Source: Gemmatimonadota bacterium
Lineage (GTDB): Bacteria > Gemmatimonadota > Gemmatimonadetes > Longimicrobiales > Gaopeijiaceae
DNA: 64,000 nt
Direction: 5' to 3'
Assembly: GCA_003248075.1 (NCBI GenBank)
Contig: QJYK01000276.1
Span: 62,001-126,000, forward strand
Shown: piece by piece, positions 8,693 to 16,630 of the stretch
Position numbering within the stretch: position 1 is the stretch's first letter
How the letters are laid out: each line of letters starts with the position of its first letter
The notes under the pieces: model-generated
What the model was told of the DNA's origin: nothing
Database searches by the model: none
Seen by the model: the letters and a program-made list of their open reading frames with translations, nothing else
Program-made: the position numbers and the translations under genes

Positions 8693-11062
8693 CTAGCTAC
8701 CCGGTAGGCGGACCCGACGGAGCAGCCCCTGGAACCGCGGGCTCGAACGGAGGGCTCCGAGCATCGGGTCGACGCCCATGTTGACCACCTGCCAGGTGCG
8801 CTCATCCAGGGAGGCCTCGAGCTCGGCAAGGGCTACGTCCGTCTCACCGAGGCCCGCGTGAACGATCGCAGCCTCGTACCGCGATATGGTCGAGCCCGCG
8901 GCCGCAGCGGTGGCTTCGAGGTCGGCGAGGATCCCTCGAGCCGCCGTCGGGTCCCCGGCCCTGGCCGTGGCGCTGGCCAGGTCGGCGCGCATGCGGCTCG
9001 AGCCACCCGAGAACTCCGTGGCGCGCAGGAGTGTCTCGACCGCCGCGGCGTAGTCGCCGCGCGCGAAGTGGAGTTGGCCCAGGAACCAATTCGTCAAGGC
9101 GAAATCCGGGTCCAGCTCGAGGGTGGCGAGGAGCTGGGTTTCGGCCTCCGCGTACCGCCCCGCCCCCGTCAGGATCCAGCCGTGGACCGCGCGCACGGTG
9201 CGGTTCAGGCGCGCGGAGGCTTCGGCTTCCAGGATGCGTGCCTCCGCCTCGTCGAAGCGCCCCAACACCGTCAGGAGCTCCGCATACCACTGGAGCGCGG
9301 ACGTCGACCGGGGATCGAGGTCCAGTGCGCGCCGAAACTCGCGCTCGGCTTCCTCGAAGTCCCGGTCGAAGTCACGATTCACGAGACCGAGGGAGGCATG
9401 GGCATCGGCGAGCGACTCGTCGAGCTCCAACGCCCTCTCGGCGGCTTCCCGCGCCCGCGGGTACGACTCCTCCGGGCTCAGCCCCGCATAGTAGTGAAGC
9501 AGGATGTACGAGCTGGCGAGCCCCGCGTAGGCCCGCGCGAACGTCGAATCGGCGGCGATGACCTCCTCGAACCGTCCCACCGCCTTCTCGAGGCTGGACG
9601 CCGTGCGGTCGTCCAGATAGTACTGGGCCTGTTGGTACGTTTCGACCAACCTGATGCGTTCCCGATCTCGGGCCGTGAGCCGGAGCTGGAGGCTTTCGGT
9701 GACATCCTCGGCGATGTCCTCGTGCAGGGTCTGTGCCTCGTCGGCCGGCCTCTGGTAGGGTCGTCCCCAGAGAAGGGCCCCGGTCCGGACGTCCGTCAGC
9801 TCGACCGTCACGTTGAGTTCACCTCCCTGCTCGCGAACCAGCGCGGTCAAGACAGCGTCGACCCCGAGGTCCTGACCCACGCGAATCGCGCCCCGGTCGT
9901 CGCCCGCATACGGCTCCACGGCCTGGTAGGAAAGCACCGTGGTGAAGCCGGGCACGGCCGACAGACTTGTGATGATGCGCTCAGCGATCAGGTCGCAAAC
10001 GTAATCCACGCCTGCGCCCTCCCCCGCGCGTCCACACGGGAGGACCGCGATCGAGCGAACCGGCCGGTCTGCGAGTGGTCCGGAGGAGAGCAGGCCGCGG
10101 CCCAGGAGCACCGCGGTGACCACGGCCACCGCGCCGATTACCCACGGGAGCGTGCGCCTCGGGGTCCTCCATGTCGCGGCTGCCCGGGCGTCGCGAGGGG
10201 CAGGTTTCGTCGACACCGTGGTCAGGTCCCGGCGAAGCCCGCGCAAGGCCGCGAGGAGATCGGCTGCCGTCTGGTAGCGCATCCCCCGGTCCTTTTCGAG
10301 CGCTCGGCAGACGATGCGGCCTAGCTCCTGTGGAATCGTGGGGTTCAGCGTGCGGGGGTCGGGGACCGGGTCCGGTGACACGAGCTGTGCGAGGATGGAC
10401 GACGTCGTGCCGGGGTACGGGGTCGCCCCTGTGGCCATCTCGTACAGGACCACGCCCAGGGAGAAGATGTCCGAGCGCGCGTCGACGTCCTCTCCACGCG
10501 CCTGCTCGGGGGACATGTACGCAACCGTCCCGACGGGAATTCCGATGCCTGTGGTCCGGGTCTCCTCGGCCTCTTCATCTGCCCGGCGCACCTTGGCGAT
10601 ACCGAAGTCCAGCACCTTCACGTCGCCACGGTGGTTCAGGAAGATGTTGGCGCTCTTGACGTCCCTGTGGATGACCCCGCCGCCGTGGGCCGCGTCCAGC
10701 GCGTTGGCGATCTGGATCCCGATGTGTACGACCCGGTCCATCTCCAGCGGTCCGCCCTTGGTGAGGGCGTCCAGGCTTCGGCCCTCGAGCAGCTCCATGA
10801 CGATGTAGGGACGGTCCTCGTGCGTCCCGGTGTCGTAGATCGTGCAGATGTTCTTGTGGTTCAGACGGGAGATGGCCTGGGTCTCGCTGTCGAAGCGCCG
10901 TCGGAACTCCGCGAGCTCGGCCAGCTGAGGTGGCAGAACCTTGATGGCCACCTCCCGGTTCAGCCGGGGGTCGTGCGCCCGGTAGACCTCACCCATCCCC
11001 CCCGCGCTCAGGAACGCCCGGACCACGTAGGGCCCGAGCCGGGTTCCGGCAGTGAAGGCCAT
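8693..11062 (-). CDS. Membrane Ser/Thr protein kinase with TolB-like and TPR domains
   Basis: The N-terminal eukaryotic-type kinase domain (residues ~10-280) has the glycine loop SAGGMGEVYRA, the invariant Lys41 in VAIKVL, HRD at 132-134 (Asp134) and DFG at 152-154, so it should be active. A single membrane helix lies at ~305-323. An external region follows that starts RSIAVLPC and resembles the TolB N-terminal-like domain, then several tetratricopeptide repeats (for example ALELDESLADAHASLGLV and FRRALDLDPRSTSALQWY). Start ATG 11062 is chosen because the conserved fold begins there; the 83 residues upstream are proline/arginine-rich and not conserved-looking. The downstream methyltransferase may be a partner. 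Its substrate is unknown. Confidence 0.88.
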   Translation of the reverse strand: MAFTAGTRLGPYVVRAFLSAGGMGEVYRAHDPRLNREVAIKVLPPQLAELAEFRRRFDSETQAISRLNHKNICTIYDTGTHEDRPYIVMELLEGRSLDALTKGGPLEMDRVVHIGIQIANALDAAHGGGVIHRDVKSANIFLNHRGDVKVLDFGIAKVRRADEEAEETRTTGIGIPVGTVAYMSPEQARGEDVDARSDIFSLGVVLYEMATGATPYPGTTSSILAQLVSPDPVPDPRTLNPTIPQELGRIVCRALEKDRGMRYQTAADLLAALRGLRRDLTTVSTKPAPRDARAAATWRTPRRTLPWVIGAVAVVTAVLLGRGLLSSGPLADRPVRSIAVLPCGRAGEGAGVDYVCDLIAERIITSLSAVPGFTTVLSYQAVEPYAGDDRGAIRVGQDLGVDAVLTALVREQGGELNVTVELTDVRTGALLWGRPYQRPADEAQTLHEDIAEDVTESLQLRLTARDRERIRLVETYQQAQYYLDDRTASSLEKAVGRFEEVIAADSTFARAYAGLASSYILLHYYAGLSPEESYPRAREAAERALELDESLADAHASLGLVNRDFDRDFEEAEREFRRALDLDPRSTSALQWYAELLTVLGRFDEAEARILEAEASARLNRTVRAVHGWILTGAGRYAEAETQLLATLELDPDFALTNWFLGQLHFARGDYAAAVETLLRATEFSGGSSRMRADLASATARAGDPTAARGILADLEATAAAAGSTISRYEAAIVHAGLGETDVALAELEASLDERTWQVVNMGVDPMLGALRSSPRFQGLLRRVRLPGS

Positions 11063-11117
11063 TCGTTGCTTCTCGGAGGGGTTCACAAAGGCGGGATGGC
11101 GCCGCTCGGGCGTGGTA

Positions 11118-11146
11118 TCACTACGGGTGCCAGAGTGCACTGTCAA
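11118..11146 (-). promoter_or_regulatory. Predicted sigma70-type promoter for the kinase/methyltransferase pair
   Basis: On the minus strand a consensus TTGACA (11141-11146) is followed by exactly 17 bases and TAGTGA (11118-11123). The start of transcription would be about 49 bases before the chosen kinase ATG at 11062. This also supports the shorter kinase start, because the longer frame would begin upstream of the promoter. Confidence 0.5.
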
Positions 11147-11329
11147 CCGGACCTTCGTCTGGTGTTCGGGGTTCCGACCGCGCCGTCGCCCACCGCTCCG
11201 GTGTCCCCCCGAGGCCACGTGCCGTGTCACCTCGTGTGGACGGAAGGACGGGGCCTCGCCGGGACTCGCGCTCGACCAGGCTACGGGCGAGATTGCCGTC
11301 CGCGGGTCCAACGAGGAGGTGCGAGGGCG

Positions 11330-12106
11330 ATGCTACGCCGCTGGCGACGGGACGCTTGGAGCATCCTGGGAGCTCTGGCCCCGTGCGCCTGCGCGTCGGG
11401 AGCGGCCGTCTCGCGTGCCCCTGTCGAAGCGCGGCCGGACATCGTACGTCGGCACTGGGACCAGGCCTGCTCGACGGGCGACCGGACCTCCACCTTCGTC
11501 CGAGTGGCCGAGCTCTTCGACACCGTCGGCCTCGGCCGGGAGTTGGCCGAGCTCCGGTTGGTACCGCGGCCCTTGGCCCCACCCTGGCCCATGGTGGATT
11601 TCGTCACACGCTACGGGGTCGACGGCCGTCCGACCCGGATGGGTGTCTGGGAGCCCACGGTGGACCCGGGGATCTCAGAGAGGGTCGAGACGATCCTGTC
11701 GACCCGGGCGAGACCCCTCCCCAGCCTGCTGGAACCGACCGGATTCCGCACGCGGGTGGTCTTCGCGACGCGCCCGCGTTTCGAGGTCGCGGCTCCGGTC
11801 GTGTGCTTACCCCATGTCGTCCACGAGCGTGGCAGGCGCGCAACCGGCCTCCCGGACACGGTGGGCACCTGGGGCGGACGAACGACCGTGCGTGAGGGGG
11901 ACGACAGCACCGCCGTGGTCCGCATCGTCGTCGATCCAGGAGGAACGGTGCGGTCGGTGGTGCCGATTCAAGGCACGACCCGTGCAGTCGAGGCGGCGCG
12001 AGGCGTGATCGCCGGTCTACGCTTCGAGCCGGCGCTCAGCAATGGTGAGCCGGTCCAGGGGGAGCTGCTCCAGACCTTCAGATTCCGGCGAGGGCCGGCG
12101 CATTGA
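11330..12106 (+). CDS. Exported protein with TonB-like C-terminal domain
   Basis: The 258-aa product starts with two arginine clusters and a hydrophobic stretch ending in LAPCACASG, probably a signal peptide and possibly a lipoprotein one (the lipobox is imperfect). The last ~75 residues match the TonB C-terminal pattern: AVVRIVVDPGGTVRSVVPI, then VEAARGVIAGLRFEPALSNG and EPVQGELLQTFRFRRG. The middle region is unrecognised. There is no proline-rich periplasmic spacer and no ExbB/ExbD genes nearby, so a classical energy-transducing role is not shown. ATG 11330 has a perfect AGGAGGT nine bases upstream. It is followed by a plug-like protein gene. Confidence 0.6.
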   Translation: MLRRWRRDAWSILGALAPCACASGAAVSRAPVEARPDIVRRHWDQACSTGDRTSTFVRVAELFDTVGLGRELAELRLVPRPLAPPWPMVDFVTRYGVDGRPTRMGVWEPTVDPGISERVETILSTRARPLPSLLEPTGFRTRVVFATRPRFEVAAPVVCLPHVVHERGRRATGLPDTVGTWGGRTTVREGDDSTAVVRIVVDPGGTVRSVVPIQGTTRAVEAARGVIAGLRFEPALSNGEPVQGELLQTFRFRRGPAH

Positions 12107-12138
12107 TCGCCCGGACGCCCAGCGGGGGGAAGGCCATC

Positions 12139-12891
12139 GTGGAGCGAAGCACAAGGTGCCCAAGCGGAGCCGTCGTCGTGATCCTGTGGCTGCTCGGCGG
12201 GATCGCGGGAGCCGGGATGCCCCACGACCTCGGCGCCCAGGAACCGACCTTCATCCGCGGGCGGGTCCTGGACCGCGAGACACGCGTGCCGGTGGCCGGT
12301 GCATTCGTGGGACTGACCCGGAGCGACAGCGGAGTCCTGACCGATTCGCTGGGGGTGTTCACGCTCGGGCTCCTACGCGACTTCGACTATGCGCTCACGG
12401 TCGAGAGCCTCGGATACAGGACGATGGAGGTCGTGCTGAACCCCACCGCCCCCGACGAGTTCACCACCATCCTGCTCCCCCCCGATCCCGTCGCGATCCA
12501 GGGGCTTACGGTGCTGGTCGACCGCTTCGAGCGGCGCCGACGCACCTATTTCGGGTCGGTGCGGGTGATCGACCAGGACCGCCTTCTCAACGGGGGTCCC
12601 GGGACCGCGTACGATCTCCTTCAGCGTTCGGTTCCGTTCGCGAGGCCGTGCCTGCGGGCGAATGAGGACCTGTGCATGATCCGCCGCGGTCGCGAGCAGG
12701 TCGTCAGGGTTTGCATCGACGAGCGCCCGGCCTTCGCAGGCGCCCGGGAGCTGGAGGGGTTCGACAGCCGGGAGCTCTACCTGGTGGAGCTGTACGACTG
12801 GGGAAGCCAGGTCCGCGTGTACTCCCGCTGGTACGTCGATCGCATGTTGTCGGAGGGGCGAAGCCTCAAACCGCTGTCCTTCGGCTGCTGA
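12139..12891 (+). CDS. Exported carboxypeptidase-regulatory-like/plug-like protein, no barrel
   Basis: A signal peptide (hydrophobic AVVVILWLLGGIAGAG) is followed by a ~80-residue carboxypeptidase-regulatory-like beta sandwich: FIRGRVLDRETRVPVAGAFV, VLTDSLGVFTLG and YALTVESLGYRT. The next ~130 residues resemble the plug of TonB-dependent receptors: TAYDLLQRSVPF, a middle MIRRG, VCIDERPAFAGA and ELYLVELYDWGSQVRVY. The protein stops there at 250 aa with no room for a beta-barrel. GTG 12139 is preferred because GGGGGGAAGG lies five bases before it; TTG 12103, overlapping the upstream stop, is an alternative. Function unknown; surface or envelope location likely. Confidence 0.55.
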   Translation: MERSTRCPSGAVVVILWLLGGIAGAGMPHDLGAQEPTFIRGRVLDRETRVPVAGAFVGLTRSDSGVLTDSLGVFTLGLLRDFDYALTVESLGYRTMEVVLNPTAPDEFTTILLPPDPVAIQGLTVLVDRFERRRRTYFGSVRVIDQDRLLNGGPGTAYDLLQRSVPFARPCLRANEDLCMIRRGREQVVRVCIDERPAFAGARELEGFDSRELYLVELYDWGSQVRVYSRWYVDRMLSEGRSLKPLSFGC

Positions 12892-12899
12892 CGGCGTCC

Positions 12900-12917
12900 A
12901 CGGGCTTCATGGCCCGT
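12900..12917. terminator. Hairpin between convergent genes
   Basis: ACGGGC and GCCCGT form a 6-bp stem with a six-base loop in the 34-base gap between the plug-like gene and the convergent WalJ-type gene. It could serve both strands as a terminator, but there is no T-run on either side. Confidence 0.3.
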
Positions 12918-12925
12918 ACTCCCGC

Positions 12926-13747
12926 TCAAAGGAAGCTCATCTGCTCGGGCCCTGACCGCACCCGGAGCTCGTCCACGTCGAGGAGGATCGAGGGTCGGTC
13001 CTGCGTCGCCACCTCGAGGTGCCCTATCCACCCGGCCCGGCGGAGCGCGTCGCCGACGACCGATCGGGCCAGCGCCGGCGTGTTGCACTCGTTGGACAGG
13101 TGCGCGAGAACGACGCCTGCGAGCCGAGGGTGCAGGAGCTCGACCGCGAGGCGCGCGGCCGCCTGATTCGACAGGTGACCATGGCTCGAGGCGATCCGTC
13201 GCTTGACAGACCACGGATAGCCGCTGGTTCGCAGGAGCACCTCGTCGTGGTTGGCCTCCAGCACCAGCAGATCACAGCGCGCGAGGGCGTGCTTGATCTG
13301 AGCGGTGGGCCGTCCCAGGTCCGTGGCCACCCCCAGGCGATGGCCCGTGCACTCGTCCACAAGGGCCACGCCCACGGGGTCCGCCGCGTCGTGCACGGTC
13401 AGGAATGGCTCGACGCGCACGTCGCCGATCAGGAACGGGTGCCCTGAACGGTACGCCCGTACGTCCTCCGCGCCCCTGAGCACGCCCTTGCAGGCGGCCC
13501 GGGTCGCGTCCGTCATGTAGAGCGGCACCCCGTGGCGCCGGGCGAAGACGCCGGCGCCGCGTGTATGGTCCGCGTGATCGTGGGTGATCACGACGCCGGC
13601 GATCCCTGCGGGCTCCACGTCCAGGACCTCGAGGCGTCTCGCCAGGTCCCTGGCGCTGAAGCCCGCGTCGACCAGGACCCGCGAGCGTCCCGCTACGACG
13701 AGCGTGGCATTGCCCGCGCTCCCGCTCCCGAGAACCGCTACGCGCAC
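12926..13747 (-). CDS. MBL-fold metallo-hydrolase, WalJ/YycJ-like
   Basis: This is a metallo-beta-lactamase-fold hydrolase of 273 aa. It begins RVAVLGSGSAGNATLVV, the characteristic N-terminus of the YycJ/WalJ group. The zinc-binding motif THDHADH lies at about residues 54-60. Further ligands lie in SHGHLSN and in LEANHDE/LAHLSNECN near the C-terminus. WalJ proteins are putative 5'-exonucleases linked in Firmicutes to the WalKR cell-wall kinase system. Here the gene is last in a minus-strand operon with a receiver protein and sugar-nucleotide enzymes, 19 bases after the GlmU-like gene. Start is GTG 13747. Substrate not determinable from sequence. Confidence 0.82.
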   Translation of the reverse strand: MRVAVLGSGSAGNATLVVAGRSRVLVDAGFSARDLARRLEVLDVEPAGIAGVVITHDHADHTRGAGVFARRHGVPLYMTDATRAACKGVLRGAEDVRAYRSGHPFLIGDVRVEPFLTVHDAADPVGVALVDECTGHRLGVATDLGRPTAQIKHALARCDLLVLEANHDEVLLRTSGYPWSVKRRIASSHGHLSNQAAARLAVELLHPRLAGVVLAHLSNECNTPALARSVVGDALRRAGWIGHLEVATQDRPSILLDVDELRVRSGPEQMSFL

Positions 13748-13766
13748 CGGACTCGCCTACAGTGCG

Positions 13767-14981
13767 TCACACCGCGCGCCGGACCCGGGTCTCCCTCCAG
13801 GCCCTGGACAGGAGGGTCCGCACTCCCGCGGTGAGCGATTGGCCCCGGCGCGCCATCGATCGCTCGACGCCTTCGAGGAACTTGTCGAGCCGATAGTCCC
13901 TCAGGTCGGTTCCGGATCCCCACGAAAAGGGTGGAACCACGGGCGGGGGAGTCAGCCCCCCGAAGATGTTGCTGCCGGCTCCGACGACCGTGCCGGTGTT
14001 CATCAAGGTGCCGATGCCCGTCTTCACGTGGTCCCCGAGGAAGCAGCCGACCTTGAGGAGGCCGGTGTCGCGATCACCGTCGAGCGTCCACATACGAACG
14101 GGGGTGTAGTTGTTCTTGAGGTCGCTGTTCGTGGTCATGGCGCCCAGGTTGACCCATCGCCCGACCACGGCGTGGCCGAGGTGTCCCTCGTGCGCCTTGT
14201 TGACGAAGCCGAGCAGGATCGAGTCCGCCACCTCTCCGTGCACGCGACACGAGGGTCCGATGTACGAGGTCCCGACACGCCCGCCCAGGATCGTCGATCC
14301 GCGCCGGACCAACAACGGGCCGACGAGGCGGGCGGGTCCCTCGACCCGGACGTCCTCCTCGAGGTGGACCGGCCCTCCGCGCGTGTCCACGACCACACCG
14401 GCCTCGACCTCGGCCCCGGGGCCGAGATGGAGCGGGTCTTCGCCGACCCTGCCGACCCCTTCCGGGGTTCCGCCCCTCGCGCCGAGAGCGCGCAGGTCCG
14501 CGGCCAATTGGCTTTCGGCATCACCGATCAGCTCCCAGGGGTGCAGCAGAACCCTGCCGGCGAGTTGAATCCCTGGCTCGCCGTCGTGGCGAGCCGGGAA
14601 CCGCAGGTGATCGTCCGGAGGCACCGCATCCCCCGGAGCCAGCACCCAACCCACCGTCATGCCACGCACGGCCAGGCGCGCGGGGCCCTCCGGCACGACC
14701 TCGGGGGGGCCCTCGAGGACGGCGCGGCTCGAGAGCAGGATACGGTGGGCGTCGGAGGGCACGTCCGCGGAGGCGACGACCGGGGGCGCGTCCGGCTCGT
14801 CGAACCCAGCCAGGGCGGGCCGCGTGAGGTGCCCCTGACACGGCAGCCCGAGCGCACGCTCCGTTCGCTCGCGCAGGAGCCAGGCCCCGAATGCGAGCTC
14901 GCCGGCGGGCCTCGTGAGCGTGAACGGCGCCCACCGGCGGGCATGGTGGTCGTCGAACAGGTACAGCCTGGCCGTGGTCAC
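13767..14981 (-). CDS. GlmU-like putative sugar nucleotidyltransferase (NTP_transf_4 type)
   Basis: The 404-aa protein has a short, unusual nucleotidyltransferase-like N-terminus (LYLFDDHHARRWAPFTLTRP). A left-handed beta-helix follows, with hexapeptide-type repeats (IGPSCRVHGEVADSILLG, then GHAVVGRWVNLGAMTTNSDLK and KVGCFLGDHVKTGIG). This combination is that of the GlmU-like proteins with an NTP_transf_4 domain. Canonical GXGTRM is absent, so catalytic uridylyl transfer cannot be assumed; the acyltransferase half is better preserved. It overlaps the manC stop by four bases and probably works on the same activated sugar or on an acetylated derivative. Exact reaction unknown. Confidence 0.7.
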   Translation of the reverse strand: MTTARLYLFDDHHARRWAPFTLTRPAGELAFGAWLLRERTERALGLPCQGHLTRPALAGFDEPDAPPVVASADVPSDAHRILLSSRAVLEGPPEVVPEGPARLAVRGMTVGWVLAPGDAVPPDDHLRFPARHDGEPGIQLAGRVLLHPWELIGDAESQLAADLRALGARGGTPEGVGRVGEDPLHLGPGAEVEAGVVVDTRGGPVHLEEDVRVEGPARLVGPLLVRRGSTILGGRVGTSYIGPSCRVHGEVADSILLGFVNKAHEGHLGHAVVGRWVNLGAMTTNSDLKNNYTPVRMWTLDGDRDTGLLKVGCFLGDHVKTGIGTLMNTGTVVGAGSNIFGGLTPPPVVPPFSWGSGTDLRDYRLDKFLEGVERSMARRGQSLTAGVRTLLSRAWRETRVRRAV

Positions 14982-16009
14982 GACGTCTCTCCGAGCTCCG
15001 AGAGCAGCGCTTTCAGGTCGCCGGCTCGGGCACGCGAGGTCACCAGCGTCGTGTCACCCGCACGAACCACGACCAGATCGTCGGTCCCGAACAGGACCAG
15101 GCGGCCCTCCTCCGCGAACACGATGTTGCCGTGTCCATCCACGACGCGGCATTCCGCTCCCTCGACGACGTTCCCGTCTGCGTCGCCGCGCCGGGCCCTC
15201 GCCAACGCTTCCCAGGTTCCGACGTCATCCCATGAGAACGTGGCGCGCACACACCCCACGCGGGAGCTCCGCTCCAGCACGGCCCGGTCCACGACGCACG
15301 CCGGCACGGCCTCGAAGAACGCTTCGGCACCTCCGTGCTCGAGCCGACCCAGATGCTCGGCGACCTCTGGCGCGTGTGACTCGATCTCTTCGAGGAACAA
15401 CGTCGCTCGCCATACGAAGATCCCCGTGTTCCACAGTGAGCCGGAAGCCATGAGCGCGCGGGCCGACTCGGCGTCCGGCTTCTCGTGGAACGCCCTCACG
15501 CGGAAGGCGGCGATCCCCGGACCGATGTCGATCGGGTCACCGGGCTGGATGTGTCCGTAACCCGTCTCCACCCGGTCGGGAGTGACACCCAGAGTCACCA
15601 GGAGCGACTCGTCGCAGGCGAGGCGGACGGCCGCGCCGACGCTCCGACGGAACTCGTCCACCGGCCGAATCATGTGGTCCGCGTGCAGGGAGACCAGCAC
15701 GGCGCCGGGGTCGCCCCGTGCGATCTCAGCGGCCGCCCATGCCAGCGCGGGACACGTCCCCCGCGCCTGCGGCTCCCGCATGTAGGCCGTGCCGGGGAGG
15801 TCGGGGAGGACTTCTCGCATCTGTTGGCTCATGTGCGGCCCGGCCAGGATCCTGATGCGATCGTCGGGCACGAGCGCCCGCGCTCGGTCGACCGCGTCCA
15901 GGATCAGGGGTTGTCCCGACGCGAGCGGCAGGAGCTGCTTCGGACGGTCCGGTCGGCTCATCGGCCAGAAGCGCGAGCCGACGCCTCCGGCCAGGATCAG
16001 CACCCACAC
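14978..16009 (-). CDS. manC: Mannose-1-phosphate guanylyltransferase
   Basis: This enzyme makes GDP-mannose from mannose-1-phosphate and GTP for envelope glycans. The signature LILAGGVGSRFWPMSRPDRPK is at the N-terminus (residues 4-24), with the nucleotide loop and the PKQLLPL segment. Later come LVSLHADHMI, TGYGHIQPG, FHEKPD and WNTGIFVWRA, all typical. At 343 aa it is the single-domain, GMP-type form without the isomerase domain of bifunctional ManC/AlgA. Start is GTG 16009, seven bases after the receiver gene's stop, so it is probably co-transcribed with the receiver and the GlmU-like gene. Confidence 0.88.
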   Translation of the reverse strand: MWVLILAGGVGSRFWPMSRPDRPKQLLPLASGQPLILDAVDRARALVPDDRIRILAGPHMSQQMREVLPDLPGTAYMREPQARGTCPALAWAAAEIARGDPGAVLVSLHADHMIRPVDEFRRSVGAAVRLACDESLLVTLGVTPDRVETGYGHIQPGDPIDIGPGIAAFRVRAFHEKPDAESARALMASGSLWNTGIFVWRATLFLEEIESHAPEVAEHLGRLEHGGAEAFFEAVPACVVDRAVLERSSRVGCVRATFSWDDVGTWEALARARRGDADGNVVEGAECRVVDGHGNIVFAEEGRLVLFGTDDLVVVRAGDTTLVTSRARAGDLKALLSELGETS

Positions 16010-16016
16010 GTTGGGC

Positions 16017-16418
16017 TCAACGCTCAGCGAGGATCTCCTGGATTCGGGAGAGGAGCTTCTTGGGACTGAACGGCTTGGTCAGAAAGTCGTCCGCACCTCC
16101 TGCCAGAGCCGCCTGACGGTCGGTCTCCTGTCCCTTCGCCGTCAGAATGATGACCGGAGTGCGCGAGCGCTCTTCGTGCTGGCGCACGTGGCGCAGGATG
16201 TCGATCCCGGTGGCTCCCGGCATCATGAGATCCAGGAGGATCACATCGAAGTCGGCGGGACCGTTCACGTGTTGAAGCGCATCCAGCCCGTCGCTGGCCT
16301 GGACGACGCCATATCCCGCCTTCTCCAGCAGCACGGCCAGGACGCGTCGGATGTGGGGCTCGTCGTCGGCCACCAGGATCCGACCGAGCACGCCCGCTCC
16401 CCCGGACTCCGTGTTCAT
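16017..16418 (-). CDS. Stand-alone response-regulator receiver protein
   Basis: A single CheY-like receiver domain fills the 133-aa protein. It has the acidic pocket ADDE (residues 17-20), phospho-acceptor Asp63 in LLDLMMPG, the TAK threonine in IILTAKGQE, and Lys in LTKPFSP. No output domain follows. ATG 16418 is chosen because GAGG lies five bases before it. An open frame runs 40 residues further upstream, but that extension is Pro/Arg-rich. No histidine kinase is adjacent. It is first in an operon with manC, so it may gate sugar-nucleotide production by protein interaction; this is inference. Confidence 0.88.
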   Translation of the reverse strand: MNTESGGAGVLGRILVADDEPHIRRVLAVLLEKAGYGVVQASDGLDALQHVNGPADFDVILLDLMMPGATGIDILRHVRQHEERSRTPVIILTAKGQETDRQAALAGGADDFLTKPFSPKKLLSRIQEILAER

Positions 16419-16509
16419 CGGTCCTCGTACCCCCGAATCGCCAGGTGAGGGGCCAACCCCGCCTCGCCGTCTGGCGCGGGTCCCAGCTCCCGGCCTCCGA
16501 CGGGGCGGG

Positions 16510-16538
16510 AACCTACCCGGCACATGGGGTAAAGTCAA
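16510..16538 (-). promoter_or_regulatory. Predicted promoter of the receiver-manC-GlmU-like-WalJ operon
   Basis: On the minus strand TTGACT (16533-16538), a 17-base spacer and TAGGTT (16510-16515) form a good sigma70-like promoter. Transcription would begin near 16503, about 85 bases before the receiver ATG. It is back to back with a plus-strand TTGACA at 16561. Confidence 0.55.
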
Positions 16539-16560
16539 GCAACGACGGGGTTTTCCGGGC

Positions 16561-16589
16561 TTGACACCCGACCGGGCGCCCTGGAACTT
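16561..16589 (+). promoter_or_regulatory. Possible promoter for the lipoprotein-serS run
   Basis: A perfect TTGACA at 16561-16566 is followed 17 bases later by GAACTT, a poor -10 match. The strong -35 box and its position 65-70 bases before the lipoprotein ATG favour a promoter, but the weak -10 leaves real doubt. Confidence 0.35.
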
Positions 16590-16630
16590 CCACCACCTTC
16601 CCGCGGCAATTCCGGAGTTCGATCCAAGCG

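Noticed and set aside
11063-11311. 83-residue N-terminal extension of the Ser/Thr kinase
   Set aside because: It would start upstream of the predicted promoter and is low-complexity; the kinase fold begins at ATG 11062.
10631-11329. N-terminal extension of the TonB-like gene upstream of 11330
   Set aside because: It is antisense to the kinase coding region and its promoter, and ATG 11330 has a perfect SD nine bases upstream.
13584-15560. 658-residue plus-strand open frame
   Set aside because: It lies antisense to the WalJ-like, GlmU-like and manC genes, whose products are clearly recognisable. It is a high-GC shadow.
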